Source of the DNA: DATBLE01 sp963734065
GTDB lineage: Bacteria; Actinomycetota; Thermoleophilia; Gaiellales; Gaiellaceae
Reading direction: 5' to 3'
Assembly: GCA_963734065.1 (NCBI GenBank)
Contig: CAVTFN010000003.1
Coordinates: forward strand, 372,001-436,000
DNA length: 64,000 nt
In this document: piece by piece, positions 1-7,625 of the stretch
How the letters are laid out: each line of letters begins with the position of its first letter
Position numbering within the stretch: position 1 is the stretch's first letter
Notes under the pieces: generated by a model
Database searches by the model: none
What the model was told of the DNA's origin: nothing
Seen by the model: the letters and a program-made list of their open reading frames with translations, nothing else
Program-made: the position numbers and the translations under genes

Positions 1-95
1 AGCGGGTCGGGGCTGAGAGCCTCGACCTCTCGATGACGCACTCGCGCGAGCTTGCGGCAGCTGTTTGTGTGGTCGACGGCAGCGTCGGTGCCTGA
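1..95 (+). CDS. acpS: Holo-[acyl-carrier-protein] synthase, C-terminal fragment
   Basis: The last 30 codons of a gene that begins left of the window, read in the frame starting at base 3 and ending at TGA 93-95. The peptide reads ESLDLSMTHSRELAAAVCVV, which matches the family's C-terminal end (SLSHT..YA.A.VV). AcpS transfers phosphopantetheine from CoA to acyl carrier protein. The gene order acpS-nnr-alr is common in actinobacteria and supports the call. The stop codon lies inside a palindromic repeat (85-115). The identification rests on a short stretch, so it is probable rather than certain. Confidence 0.7.
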   Translation, partial: RVGAESLDLSMTHSRELAAAVCVVDGSVGA

Positions 96-115
96 CTTCA
101 GTCTGGTACCGACTC
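85..115. repeat. Palindromic repeat, family 4, copy 1
   Basis: The imperfect inverted repeat GGTGCC/GACT-TC-AGTC/GGTACC spans the end of acpS and the start region of the next gene. A clearly related copy lies at 7078-7109, where TCGGTGCC, CTTCAG, CTGG and CCGA are shared in order. It is a dispersed palindromic element, not a gene-specific terminator. Confidence 0.65.
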
Positions 116-1410
116 GGTTTCTCGAGCCGCTCTACACCGCCGAAGAGATGAAGTCGGCCGAGGCCGGGCACGACGTCGCGACGCTGATGGAGCGCGCCGG
201 CCGCGCGGTGGCCGAGGAGGCGCTCCGCCGCTACCCGGACGCCCGATCGTTCGGGGCGGCGTGCGGCGGCGGCGCCAACGGCGGCGACGGGAGGATCGCG
301 CTCGAGGTCCTGCGTGCCGCGGGCCGCGAGGCGAAGCAGGGCACCGAGGGTGAGGTGCTGATCGACGCCCTTTTCGGGACCGGGTTCCACGGCGAGCCGC
401 GGCCCGAGGCGGCTCGCCTGATCGGGGAGCTGAACGGGGCGGGCGTGCCGGTCGTTGCGGTCGACCTTCCTTCGGGCGTCGACGCGGACACGGGCGAGGT
501 GGCCGGCGTGGCGGTGAAGGCCGACGTGACCGTGACCATGCACGGCCGGAAGGTCGGGCTCGAGGTCGCCCCGGGCCGGTTCCACGCCGGCGAGGTGGTG
601 GTGGCCGACATCGGGCTCGAGCACAGCGAGACGGCGGCGGCGCTCGTCGACCGGGCTGTGCTGGGCCTCGTGCCGCGCAAGCGCGAAACGGACAACAAGT
701 ACACGGCGGGGGCGCTGCTGGTGGTCGGCGGTTCGCCGGGAATGGCGGGCTCCGTCACCCTGACCGCGTCGGCCGCATTCAGGGCGGACGCCGGCTACGT
801 GACCGTCTGCTCGGAGGTCGAGCCGCCGGTGCTGGAGGCGGTGAAGCGGCCGCTCGAGGAAGCACTCGACGCCGCCCCGCGACACGGCGCCCTGGCGGTG
901 GGGCCTGGCCTCGGCCGGTCGGACGAGAAGCGCACGCTCGTCCGTCGGCTGCTCGAGGAGACCGAGCTGCCTGCGGTCGCCGACGCCGATGCGCTCTTCG
1001 AGCTGGAGGTCCCGACTCGCGCTGCGCCGACGGTGCTCACCCCGCACGAGGGCGAGCTCGGCCGGTTGCTCGAACGCGAGTCGTCCTGGATCGCCGCGCA
1101 TCGGCTGGCGGCGGTGACCGAGGCGGCGCAGCGCTTCGGTTGCGTCTGCCTCCTGAAGGGCGCCGATGCCCTGATCGCCGCGCCTGGGGAAGGGGTCCTG
1201 GTCGCCGCGCTGGGGCCGCCGTCGCTGGCGACGGCGGGCACCGGCGACGTGCTCACCGGCGTGATCGGCGCGTTCCTGGCAAAGGGGATGGACGCCCGCA
1301 CGGCGGCGGCTGCCGGCGCCGTCGCCTGCGACGTGGCGGCCCGCCTCGGTCCTGCGCGCGGTCTGATCGCGTCGGACCTGGTGGGGCTGCTGCCGGCCGC
1401 GCTCGAGTGA
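88..1410 (+). CDS. nnr: Bifunctional NAD(P)H-hydrate repair enzyme (epimerase + ADP/ATP-dependent dehydratase)
   Basis: Repairs damaged NAD(P)H hydrates. The N-terminal NnrE-like part (about residues 15-165) shows the EPLYTAEEM opening, ANGGDG and DALFGTGF. The C-terminal NnrD/YjeF part (about 195-440) shows VVGGSPGMAG, TPHEGE and the LATAGTGDVLTG active-site loop. The epimerase half looks short: about 35 residues usual between the NGGDG strand and DALFGTG are missing, so its activity is uncertain. GTG 88 is chosen because it allows the whole NnrE opening. It lies inside the palindromic repeat and overlaps the acpS stop. TTG 52 and ATG 148 are alternatives, and no start codon sits at the expected family position. 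Confidence 0.85.
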   Translation: MPDFSLVPTRFLEPLYTAEEMKSAEAGHDVATLMERAGRAVAEEALRRYPDARSFGAACGGGANGGDGRIALEVLRAAGREAKQGTEGEVLIDALFGTGFHGEPRPEAARLIGELNGAGVPVVAVDLPSGVDADTGEVAGVAVKADVTVTMHGRKVGLEVAPGRFHAGEVVVADIGLEHSETAAALVDRAVLGLVPRKRETDNKYTAGALLVVGGSPGMAGSVTLTASAAFRADAGYVTVCSEVEPPVLEAVKRPLEEALDAAPRHGALAVGPGLGRSDEKRTLVRRLLEETELPAVADADALFELEVPTRAAPTVLTPHEGELGRLLERESSWIAAHRLAAVTEAAQRFGCVCLLKGADALIAAPGEGVLVAALGPPSLATAGTGDVLTGVIGAFLAKGMDARTAAAAGAVACDVAARLGPARGLIASDLVGLLPAALE

Positions 1411-1412
1411 CG

Positions 1413-2435
1413 ATGCCGCGATCCGAGCTCACGATCGACCTCGGCGCCGTCCGCCGGAACGCCCGCCGTCTGCTCGATGCGCTCGGCGGCGCGGAGCTCT
1501 GGGCGGTGGTCAAGGACGACGGCTACGGGCACGGCGCGGTCGACGTCGCCGGCGCGGCCCTCGAAGCAGGCGCGACCGCGCTCTGCACCGCCACGGTCGG
1601 CGAGGCGCTCGCGTTGAGAGCGGCGCTTCCCGGCGCGCGGATCGTCGTCATCGGTCCCGCCTGGGACGAGGAGGTCGCGCAGGCCCGCGAGGCGCGGCTC
1701 GAGCTGGTGGTCACGGACGACCGCCCGCTGCCCGAGGGCGTCCCGCTCCATCTGAAGCTCGACACCGGCATGGGCCGCTGGGGCCTGTCGGAGCTGCCGG
1801 CGCCCTCGAGACAGGTGGTCGGGCTGATGTCGCACCTCGCCACGGCCGGCTCCGACGCGGCGTTCGCGGAGCTGCAGATCGACCGCTTCCGGGAGGCGAC
1901 CGACGCCTACTCGCACCTCACCCGGCACGTCGCGAACAGCGCGGCGGCGCTACGGCTGCCGGACGCGCGCTTCGACGCCGCGCGCTGCGGGATCGCGCTC
2001 TACGGCCTCTCCCCGTTCGCGGGTGATCCGGCCGACGACGGGCTCGAGCCCGTGCTCGGCTGGCGGAGCGCGCTCGCCCAGGTCAAGCGGCTCGAGGCCG
2101 GGGAGAGCACCGGCTACGGGCGGCGGTTCGTGGCCGACCGGCCGACGTGGATCGGGATCGTTCCCGTCGGCTATGCGGACGGATTTTGCCGCGCCCTGAC
2201 CGGCACCTCGGTGCGGGTCGGAGACGACCTGCGGACGGTGGTCGGCGCGATCTCGATGGACTCGTTCGCGGTCGAGCTACCCGCCGAGCTGCCGGTCGGG
2301 ACGCGGGTCGCCCTGATCGGCGACGGGGTGCTCGCCGACGACCATGCCCGCGTCGCCGGGACGATCTCCTACGAGCTGGTCTGCGGAATCGGCTCGCGTC
2401 CGTTGCGGGCCCGGCGCTCTGTCGTGGATGCTTAG
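1413..2435 (+). CDS. alr: Alanine racemase
   Basis: PLP enzyme of 340 residues that makes D-alanine for peptidoglycan. The Schiff-base lysine is K34 in WAVVKDDGYGHG (the usual motif is VKADAYGHG). LKLDTGMGRWG, the Tyr-containing GYGRRF segment and a C-terminal beta domain ending in SYELVCGIGSR fit the family. ATG 1413 starts 2 nt after the nnr stop. An in-frame GTG at 1407 is also possible. The coupling to nnr and the next gene suggests one operon. Confidence 0.93.
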   Translation: MPRSELTIDLGAVRRNARRLLDALGGAELWAVVKDDGYGHGAVDVAGAALEAGATALCTATVGEALALRAALPGARIVVIGPAWDEEVAQAREARLELVVTDDRPLPEGVPLHLKLDTGMGRWGLSELPAPSRQVVGLMSHLATAGSDAAFAELQIDRFREATDAYSHLTRHVANSAAALRLPDARFDAARCGIALYGLSPFAGDPADDGLEPVLGWRSALAQVKRLEAGESTGYGRRFVADRPTWIGIVPVGYADGFCRALTGTSVRVGDDLRTVVGAISMDSFAVELPAELPVGTRVALIGDGVLADDHARVAGTISYELVCGIGSRPLRARRSVVDA

Positions 2436-3501
2436 CCTCGACGTGATCGCCGAAGTCTTCGCCGGGGAGGACGCCTGGGTGGTGGGCGGTGCCGTGCGCG
2501 ACGACCTGCTCGGCCGTCGGCCCGCGCTCGACGTCGACGTCGCCTGTCGCGAGCCCGAGCGCGCCGCCCGGGCGTTGGTCGCGCGCGCGGGCGACGCCGT
2601 CTTCCCGCTGAACGAGGAGTTCGGCGCCTGGCGGGTGGTGCTGAAAGGAACCGGGGACAGGTCTGGCAGACCTGTCCCTCTCCGTGCTCATCAACGCAGG
2701 ACGGTCGACTTCTCGCCGCTCCGCGGCGGCTCGATCGAGGACGACCTCGCCCGTCGTGACTTCACCGTCAACGCGATCGCCCGGCCCCTCGCGGGCGGCG
2801 AGGACGTCGATCCGTTCGGCGGCCGCGTCGACGCCGCGCGCGGCGTCCTGCGGACTGTCTCTGCCGACGTGTTCGACCACGACCCGCTCAGATTGCTGCG
2901 CGGCGTCCGGCTCGAGGACGAGCTCGGCTTCCGGCTCGACCCGCACGCCGAGGAGCTGACGCGGGCGAAGGCGGGGCTGATCACCCTGGCCGCGGGGGAG
3001 CGGATCCTCGAGGAGCTGCAGCGGCTGCGCGCCGACGGGATCGAACGGGCCGCGGAGCTCGGTCTCCTCGAGCCGCTCGGCGGCCGCGTCGATCCGCGTC
3101 TGCGTGCCTTCGACTCTCCGTGGTTCAGGCTCGCCGTCACGTTCGGCGAGAGCCTGAGGCGTCTTCCGATCCCGGGCGACCTGCGGCGGTTCGTCGGCAT
3201 CCTGGCCCGCGCACAGCCGCCGGACGACGGCTCGCCGCGCGCGATCCACCGTTTCCGCCGCGCGACCGAGCCGTTCGCGCTCGAGGCGCTGGCCTATGTG
3301 GGTGCGGGTGAGCGGGCCGGAGCGGTCGAGCAGGCCCGTGCCGCTCAGCCGGCCGAGCCGCTGCTGCGTGGCGACGAGCTGGGGATCCCGCCCGGCCCCG
3401 AGGTTGGCAGACTCCTCGAGCTGATCGCCGAAGAACGCGCAGCAGGCACGATCTCGACGAGGGAGGAGGCGTTGCAGCTTGTCCGACGATCGCTGGAGTA
3501 G
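2428..3501 (+). CDS. tRNA CCA-adding / poly(A) polymerase family nucleotidyltransferase
   Basis: Class II nucleotidyltransferase of 357 residues. It shows the WVVGGAVRDDLLGR head loop, catalytic D35 and D37 in ALDVDV, RRDFTVNAIA (motif B region) and DHDPLRLLRGVRL. It would add or repair the tRNA 3' CCA or add poly(A), and sequence alone does not separate the two. It is shorter than HD-containing CCA enzymes. ATG 2428 overlaps the alr stop by 8 nt. A palindromic repeat (2647-2694) is read in frame as about residues 74-89, between VVLK and RTVDFSPLRGG. That segment is foreign to the family and lies in a loop of the catalytic domain. Confidence 0.85.
   Translation: MLSLDVIAEVFAGEDAWVVGGAVRDDLLGRRPALDVDVACREPERAARALVARAGDAVFPLNEEFGAWRVVLKGTGDRSGRPVPLRAHQRRTVDFSPLRGGSIEDDLARRDFTVNAIARPLAGGEDVDPFGGRVDAARGVLRTVSADVFDHDPLRLLRGVRLEDELGFRLDPHAEELTRAKAGLITLAAGERILEELQRLRADGIERAAELGLLEPLGGRVDPRLRAFDSPWFRLAVTFGESLRRLPIPGDLRRFVGILARAQPPDDGSPRAIHRFRRATEPFALEALAYVGAGERAGAVEQARAAQPAEPLLRGDELGIPPGPEVGRLLELIAEERAAGTISTREEALQLVRRSLE
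2647..2694. repeat. Palindromic repeat family 3, copy 1 (inside coding sequence)
   Basis: A 48-nt element with the stem GGACAGGTCTG / CAGACCTGTCC and a tail GTGCTCATCAA. A second copy at 24710-24757 is intergenic and shares GGAACCGGGGACAGG and GTGCTCATCAA. Here it is exactly 16 codons long and keeps the host gene open. Confidence 0.8.
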
Positions 3502-4183
3502 AACCGCAGCCCGCCTGGGCGAGCTCGAGGAGCGCCGGCGCGAGGCATTCGGAGAGGCCGTCCGCGCGCTCGTCCAGCCGCAAGGCGACGAGCACGCGCT
3601 CGATCTCGGCACCGGGACGGGCGCGCTCGCGTTCGCCCTGGCGCCGTACGTGGCTGACGTACTCGCTGTCGACATGTCCACCGCGCTGCTCGACGAGGGC
3701 CGTCGACGCGGCGGCGCGTTCCCGAACGTCACCTTCGTGGAGGGGGACGCGACCCAGCTTGACGTCCGGCGCGGCAGCTTCGACCTCGGTGGATGTTCCC
3801 GCGTGCTCCACCACGTGCCGCGCCCGGAGATGATCGTCGCCTCCCTTGCCCGGGCGGTCCGGTTCGGCGGCCAGGTGGTGGTGATCGACCAGATCGCGCC
3901 TGCCGACCCCCTGGTCGCGCTCGAGGTCGACCGGTTCGAGCGCGCGCGCAACCCGGAGCACCAGCGCCTCCTTCCCGACTCGGACGTCCGTTCCTTGCTC
4001 GAGGCGAACGGGCTGGTCGTCGTGCGGACGAGGTTCACCGAGGAGCAGCGCGACCTCGCGTGGTACCTCGACCTGGCCGACTGCCAGGGGGACGAACGCG
4101 AGCGGGCGCAAGATCTGGCGCCTTCGTCGCCGACCGCCAACGTCGGCTGGTATCTCGCGGTCAGGCCGCAGCCGGGCACCTAG
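3479..4183 (+). CDS. Class I SAM-dependent methyltransferase
   Basis: A 234-residue protein with a Rossmann methyltransferase core: motif I LDLGTGTGALAFALA (about 41-55), motif II acidic AVDMS, GDATQLD and the post-motif RVLHHVPRP, which resembles the LHH.P of UbiE/ArsM-like enzymes. The substrate cannot be read from the sequence. The TTG start at 3479 overlaps the preceding gene by 23 nt, so translation is probably coupled. Its stop overlaps the -10 box of the next gene. Confidence 0.8.
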   Translation: MSDDRWSRTAARLGELEERRREAFGEAVRALVQPQGDEHALDLGTGTGALAFALAPYVADVLAVDMSTALLDEGRRRGGAFPNVTFVEGDATQLDVRRGSFDLGGCSRVLHHVPRPEMIVASLARAVRFGGQVVVIDQIAPADPLVALEVDRFERARNPEHQRLLPDSDVRSLLEANGLVVVRTRFTEEQRDLAWYLDLADCQGDERERAQDLAPSSPTANVGWYLAVRPQPGT

Positions 4184-4186
4184 ACT
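4181..4186 (+). promoter_or_regulatory. -10 box TAGACT of a leaderless promoter
   Basis: TAGACT ends 6 nt before the GTG at 4193, and there is no Shine-Dalgarno sequence. It overlaps the stop codon of the upstream methyltransferase gene. Confidence 0.55.
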
Positions 4187-4192
4187 CCGCCG

Positions 4193-5398
4193 GTGGACCG
4201 GGACCTGCTGCTCGCGCGCCTGGCCGACCTCGCGGTCACGGTCGGCGCCAACGTCCAGCCCGGCCAGATCGTCACCGTGGCCGCCGACCACGGGCAGTTC
4301 GATCTGGCCCGCGTAGTCTCCGAGAGCGCCTACAAGCACGGCGCGCGCTTCGTCGACGTCCAGTACTTCGACCCCTATGTGAAGCGGGCGCGGATCGCGT
4401 ATGCGGCCGATGACAGCCTCGAGTTCGTCCCGTCCTGGTTCAGCCAGCGGATGCTGGCACTCGGCACCGAGCGGGCGGCGAGAGTCTCCCTCTCCGGGCC
4501 GAGCGTGACCGGTTTGCTCGACGACCTCGATCCAGAGCGGGCCGGCCGCGACCAGTTGCCGTTCGTCAGGGAGATCCTGGACGTGATCAACGAGCGGACG
4601 ACGAACTGGACGGTCGTTCCCTGTCCGAGCACGGCCTGGGCGAAGCTCGCCCATCCGGACCTCCCGCCCGAGGAGGCGCTCGACCGGTTGTGGCACGAGA
4701 TCTCGCACGTCTGCCGGCTCGACGAGCCGGACCCGGTTGCGGCCTGGGACGAGCGGGCCGACACGCTCGAGGTCGCAGCTGCGCGGATGAACGAGCGCCG
4801 TTTCGACGCACTGCACTTCGAGGGGCCGGGGACCGACCTGACCGTCGGCCTGCTTGCGAGCTCCGTCTTCCACGGCGCGCGCGACGAGACGGTCGACGGG
4901 ATCGTCCATCTCGCCAACCTGCCCACGGAGGAGGTCTACGCCACTCCGGATCCCGAGCGGACCGAGGGCGTCGTGCGGTCGACGAAGCCCCTCGTCCTCG
5001 CCGACGGGACGGTCATCCGTGGCCTGGAGGTGCGGTTCGAGGGCGGCCGTGCCGTGGCGATCGACGCCGATCAGGGTGCCGCGGTCATGCGCGGCCGGGC
5101 CGCATTCGACGACGGCGCCGCTCGCCTCGGCGAGGTTGCGCTCGTCGACCGCGAAGGCCGCATCGGCCGGCTCGGCACCGTCTTCTTCGACACCCTCCTC
5201 GACGAGAACGCGGCCAGCCATATCGCCCTGGGAGACGGCTTCGACCAGGGCCTGTCCGAGGAGGACCAGCCGCGCCGCAACCGCAGCTCGATCCATATCG
5301 ACTTCATGATCGGCGGCGACGACGTCGCGGTGACCGGCATCACGCGGGAGGGCGAGCGGGTGCCGGTCCTTCGCGACGGCTCCTGGCAACTAGGTTGA
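4193..5398 (+). CDS. M29 family metallo-aminopeptidase (AmpS/PepS-like)
   Basis: A 401-residue two-domain aminopeptidase of the clan that includes Thermus aminopeptidase T. The N-terminal half (DLAVTVGANVQPGQIV) is the usual opening. The C-terminal metal site is visible as NLPTEEVYATPD, GEVALVD, ASHIALG and SIHIDFMIGG, which carry the Glu, His and Asp ligands. It probably removes N-terminal residues from peptides in the cytosol. The GTG start follows a TAGACT box. Confidence 0.88.
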   Translation: MDRDLLLARLADLAVTVGANVQPGQIVTVAADHGQFDLARVVSESAYKHGARFVDVQYFDPYVKRARIAYAADDSLEFVPSWFSQRMLALGTERAARVSLSGPSVTGLLDDLDPERAGRDQLPFVREILDVINERTTNWTVVPCPSTAWAKLAHPDLPPEEALDRLWHEISHVCRLDEPDPVAAWDERADTLEVAAARMNERRFDALHFEGPGTDLTVGLLASSVFHGARDETVDGIVHLANLPTEEVYATPDPERTEGVVRSTKPLVLADGTVIRGLEVRFEGGRAVAIDADQGAAVMRGRAAFDDGAARLGEVALVDREGRIGRLGTVFFDTLLDENAASHIALGDGFDQGLSEEDQPRRNRSSIHIDFMIGGDDVAVTGITREGERVPVLRDGSWQLG

Positions 5399-5413
5399 CG
5401 TCGGGGTCGGAGC

Positions 5414-5500
5414 TAGGGACTGTCCCCGGAGGGGACTGTCCCCGACGAAACGTTTGCGCCACCATCCGGCAGGGTCAGACCCCTTCGGGGTTAGACCCCA
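5414..5500. repeat. REP-like composite repeat family 1, copy a
   Basis: Two palindromic blocks separated by about 30 nt. The first is TAGGGACTGTCCCC repeated as an inverted pair. The second is AGGGTCAGACCCC-TTC-GGGGTTAGACCCC. The spacer GACGAAACG.TTGCGCCACC is shared with the copy at 26228-26328. It fills the gap between the convergent aminopeptidase and SDR genes. Confidence 0.85.
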
Positions 5501-5507
5501 GGCTGAT

Positions 5508-6275
5508 CTACGACCGGGCGAAGCGGCGGCTGAACCAGGTCAGCCCGCGGGAGAACGTGCTCGGCGCCGACCCCTGGAGCACCGCCATGCTCCGGAACCA
5601 CCAGGGGACGAAGCTCTCCCGCCGGTCGTGGGCGACCGAGCCGACGATCGTCCGCGCGATCCGCTCAGGCTGGATCACCGTCCACTCGAGCGCCTTCGGC
5701 AGCACGCTCGGCTCCGGGAAGCCGGCGGTGGGGGAGAAGCCCGGCAGGATCGTGTGCACCCGGACTCCGCGCGGTCGGAGCTGGGCGGCGACCGCCCGGG
5801 AGAACGCGAGCTGCGCGTGCTTCGAGGCCGCGTACGGTCCCGATTGCGGCAGGACGACGGTTCCGGCCACGGAGACTACGTTGACGACGTCGGCCGGGGC
5901 GGCAGCCTCGAGCGCCGGAAGAAATGCCCGTAGACACCAGATCCCGCCGAAGTAGTTGATCCGCATCACGTTCTCGATCCGCTCGGGATCGCCGGTGACG
6001 AAATCCGCCTTGCCCGGGACGCCGGCGTTGTTGACCAGGAGCTTGATCTGCGGATGGCGCTCGGCGACGCGGACGGCGAGGGCGTCAACCTCGGCGCGGT
6101 CGCCGACGTCGCACACCTCGACCTCCGCGCCGAGCTCCCCGGCGAGCGCGCGCAGCTTCTCCTCGCCCCGTGCGACGAGGACGCAGCGCCAGCCGTCGGC
6201 GCTGAGGAGCCGGGCGACCTCGGCCCCGATCCCGCTCGACCCGCCCGTGACGACGGCGACTGAAGACGAAGGCAT
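5508..6275 (-). CDS. Short-chain dehydrogenase/reductase
   Basis: A 255-residue classical SDR. It shows the NAD(P)-binding VVTGGSSGIGAEVA near the N-terminus, NNAGVPG, catalytic Ser in VVSVAGT and the YAASK Tyr/Lys pair. The substrate is unknown. It is transcribed divergently from fabI with 23 nt between the two start codons, so their promoters must overlap. The 3' end abuts REP copy a. Confidence 0.88.
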   Translation of the reverse strand: MPSSSVAVVTGGSSGIGAEVARLLSADGWRCVLVARGEEKLRALAGELGAEVEVCDVGDRAEVDALAVRVAERHPQIKLLVNNAGVPGKADFVTGDPERIENVMRINYFGGIWCLRAFLPALEAAAPADVVNVVSVAGTVVLPQSGPYAASKHAQLAFSRAVAAQLRPRGVRVHTILPGFSPTAGFPEPSVLPKALEWTVIQPERIARTIVGSVAHDRRESFVPWWFRSMAVLQGSAPSTFSRGLTWFSRRFARS

Positions 6276-6285
6276 CGCCAGACTC

Positions 6286-6291
6286 TAGACT
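6286..6291 (+). promoter_or_regulatory. -10 box TAGACT for fabI
   Basis: TAGACT ends 7 nt before ATG 6299, with no ribosome binding site, which suggests a leaderless mRNA. Confidence 0.55.
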
Positions 6292-6298
6292 CGCGCTC

Positions 6299-7075
6299 AT
6301 GTCGACGTTCGCCGGCAAGCGCGGTCTCGTTCTGGGAGTCGCCAACAAGCGGTCGATCGCCTGGGCGATCGCCCGTCGCCTCGCGGACGGAGGAGCTCAG
6401 CTGGCGTTCACCTATCAGGGCGAGCGGATCGAGGCAGGCGTCCGCGAGCTTGCCGATTCGGTCGGAAGCCCGCTCGTCACCGAGTGCGACGTGCGCTCGG
6501 ACGACGACGTCCGCCGCGTCTTCGACGAGGTGGGGGAGGCGTTCGGCGGGAGCCTCGACCTGCTGGTCCATTCGGTCGCGTTCGCGGCCGCGGAGGATCT
6601 CGAGGGCCGCTTCACCGACACGCCTCGCGACCGCTTCTGGATGGCGCTCGACATCTCCGCCTACTCGCTCGTCGCCTGCGCACGCGCGGCGGAGCCGCTG
6701 ATGGAGGCCGCCGGCGGCGGCGCGATCGTGACGATGACCTACCTCGGCGGCGAGCGCGCCGTGCCGCACTACAACGTGATGGGCGTGGCGAAGGCGACGC
6801 TCGACTCCTCGGTCCAGTACCTCGCCTGGGACCTCGGGGAGAAGAACATCCGCGTCAACGCCGTGTCGGCCGGGCCGGTGCGCACGCTCGCCGCGCGGTC
6901 GATCGCAGGCTTCCCGACGATGGAGGCGATCGTCGAGGAGCGCTCGCCGCTCCACCGGCCGATCGACGCGGACGACGTCGGCGCGGCTGCCGCCTATCTC
7001 CTCTCCGAGGACGCGAAGAACGTGACGGCGACGACGCTGTACGTCGACTCCGGGTACCACGCCATCGGGATGTAG
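6299..7075 (+). CDS. fabI: Enoyl-[acyl-carrier-protein] reductase (NADH)
   Basis: Catalyses the last step of type II fatty acid elongation. The 258-residue protein has the FabI opening KRGLVLGVANKRSIAWAIA, the Ser-Val-Ala-Phe-Ala segment after strand 4, and the active-site Y-x6-K in YNVMGVAK. NAVSAGPVRTLAA and the C-terminal VDSGYHAIGM are typical. The SDR opposite is a separate family. A palindromic repeat follows the stop directly. Confidence 0.95.
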   Translation: MSTFAGKRGLVLGVANKRSIAWAIARRLADGGAQLAFTYQGERIEAGVRELADSVGSPLVTECDVRSDDDVRRVFDEVGEAFGGSLDLLVHSVAFAAAEDLEGRFTDTPRDRFWMALDISAYSLVACARAAEPLMEAAGGGAIVTMTYLGGERAVPHYNVMGVAKATLDSSVQYLAWDLGEKNIRVNAVSAGPVRTLAARSIAGFPTMEAIVEERSPLHRPIDADDVGAAAAYLLSEDAKNVTATTLYVDSGYHAIGM

Positions 7076-7077
7076 CA

Positions 7078-7109
7078 TCGGTGCCGGGCTTCAGCCTGGC
7101 TCCGATTCC
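7078..7109. repeat. Palindromic repeat, family 4, copy 2
   Basis: Related to the copy at 85-115 (TCGGTGCC...CTTCAG.CTGG..CCGATTC). It lies between the convergent ends of fabI and the DUF2269 gene. Confidence 0.65.
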
Positions 7110-7117
7110 TTGTCGGG

Positions 7118-7597
7118 CTACAGGAACGGCTTCGCGGTCATCACGAAGACGATCGCGATCAACAGGGCGACGTCGAGACGGGCGACCATGAGGATCCGGC
7201 GGATCCGGTGCTGCACCTCGGGATCCTCCGGCGACCGCGCCGACATCAGCTGCCCGAGCCGCTTCGACTCCGGGCCGAGGAAGAAGGCTCCGGTCACGAA
7301 CGAGACGGCCCAGCCGGCGAGCGCGAAGATCACGAAGAACTGGTCGTAGCTCCAGGGGCTCTGGCTGTTCTCCATCAGCCCGAACCCGAAGCCGAGGACG
7401 AGCAGCGAGAGCGGCGCGTAGAAGCGCTCGCCGAGGAGGCCGATCTTCCGGGCCATGCTCGCCTGCTCCTCGGGAGTGTCCTTCCGTATGGTCAGAAGCG
7501 CGTAGATCGTCAGCGTCGCGCCGCCCCCGACCCAGAGGACGGCCGCGAGCACGTGCCCGGTCTTGAACCAGTCGTACCAGGTGAGCGCCAGCGGCAT
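7118..7597 (-). CDS. DUF2269-like integral membrane protein
   Basis: A 159-residue protein with four hydrophobic segments (about 11-33, 55-75, 87-107 and 135-157). The opening WYDWFKTGHVLAAVLWVGGG resembles the DUF2269 family. Function is unknown. It is the last gene of the minus-strand run that starts at RidA, 28 nt after the baeRF gene. Confidence 0.6.
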   Translation of the reverse strand: MPLALTWYDWFKTGHVLAAVLWVGGGATLTIYALLTIRKDTPEEQASMARKIGLLGERFYAPLSLLVLGFGFGLMENSQSPWSYDQFFVIFALAGWAVSFVTGAFFLGPESKRLGQLMSARSPEDPEVQHRIRRILMVARLDVALLIAIVFVMTAKPFL

Positions 7598-7625
7598 GGG
7601 CGCGGGAATCTACCAGGATGCCCGG

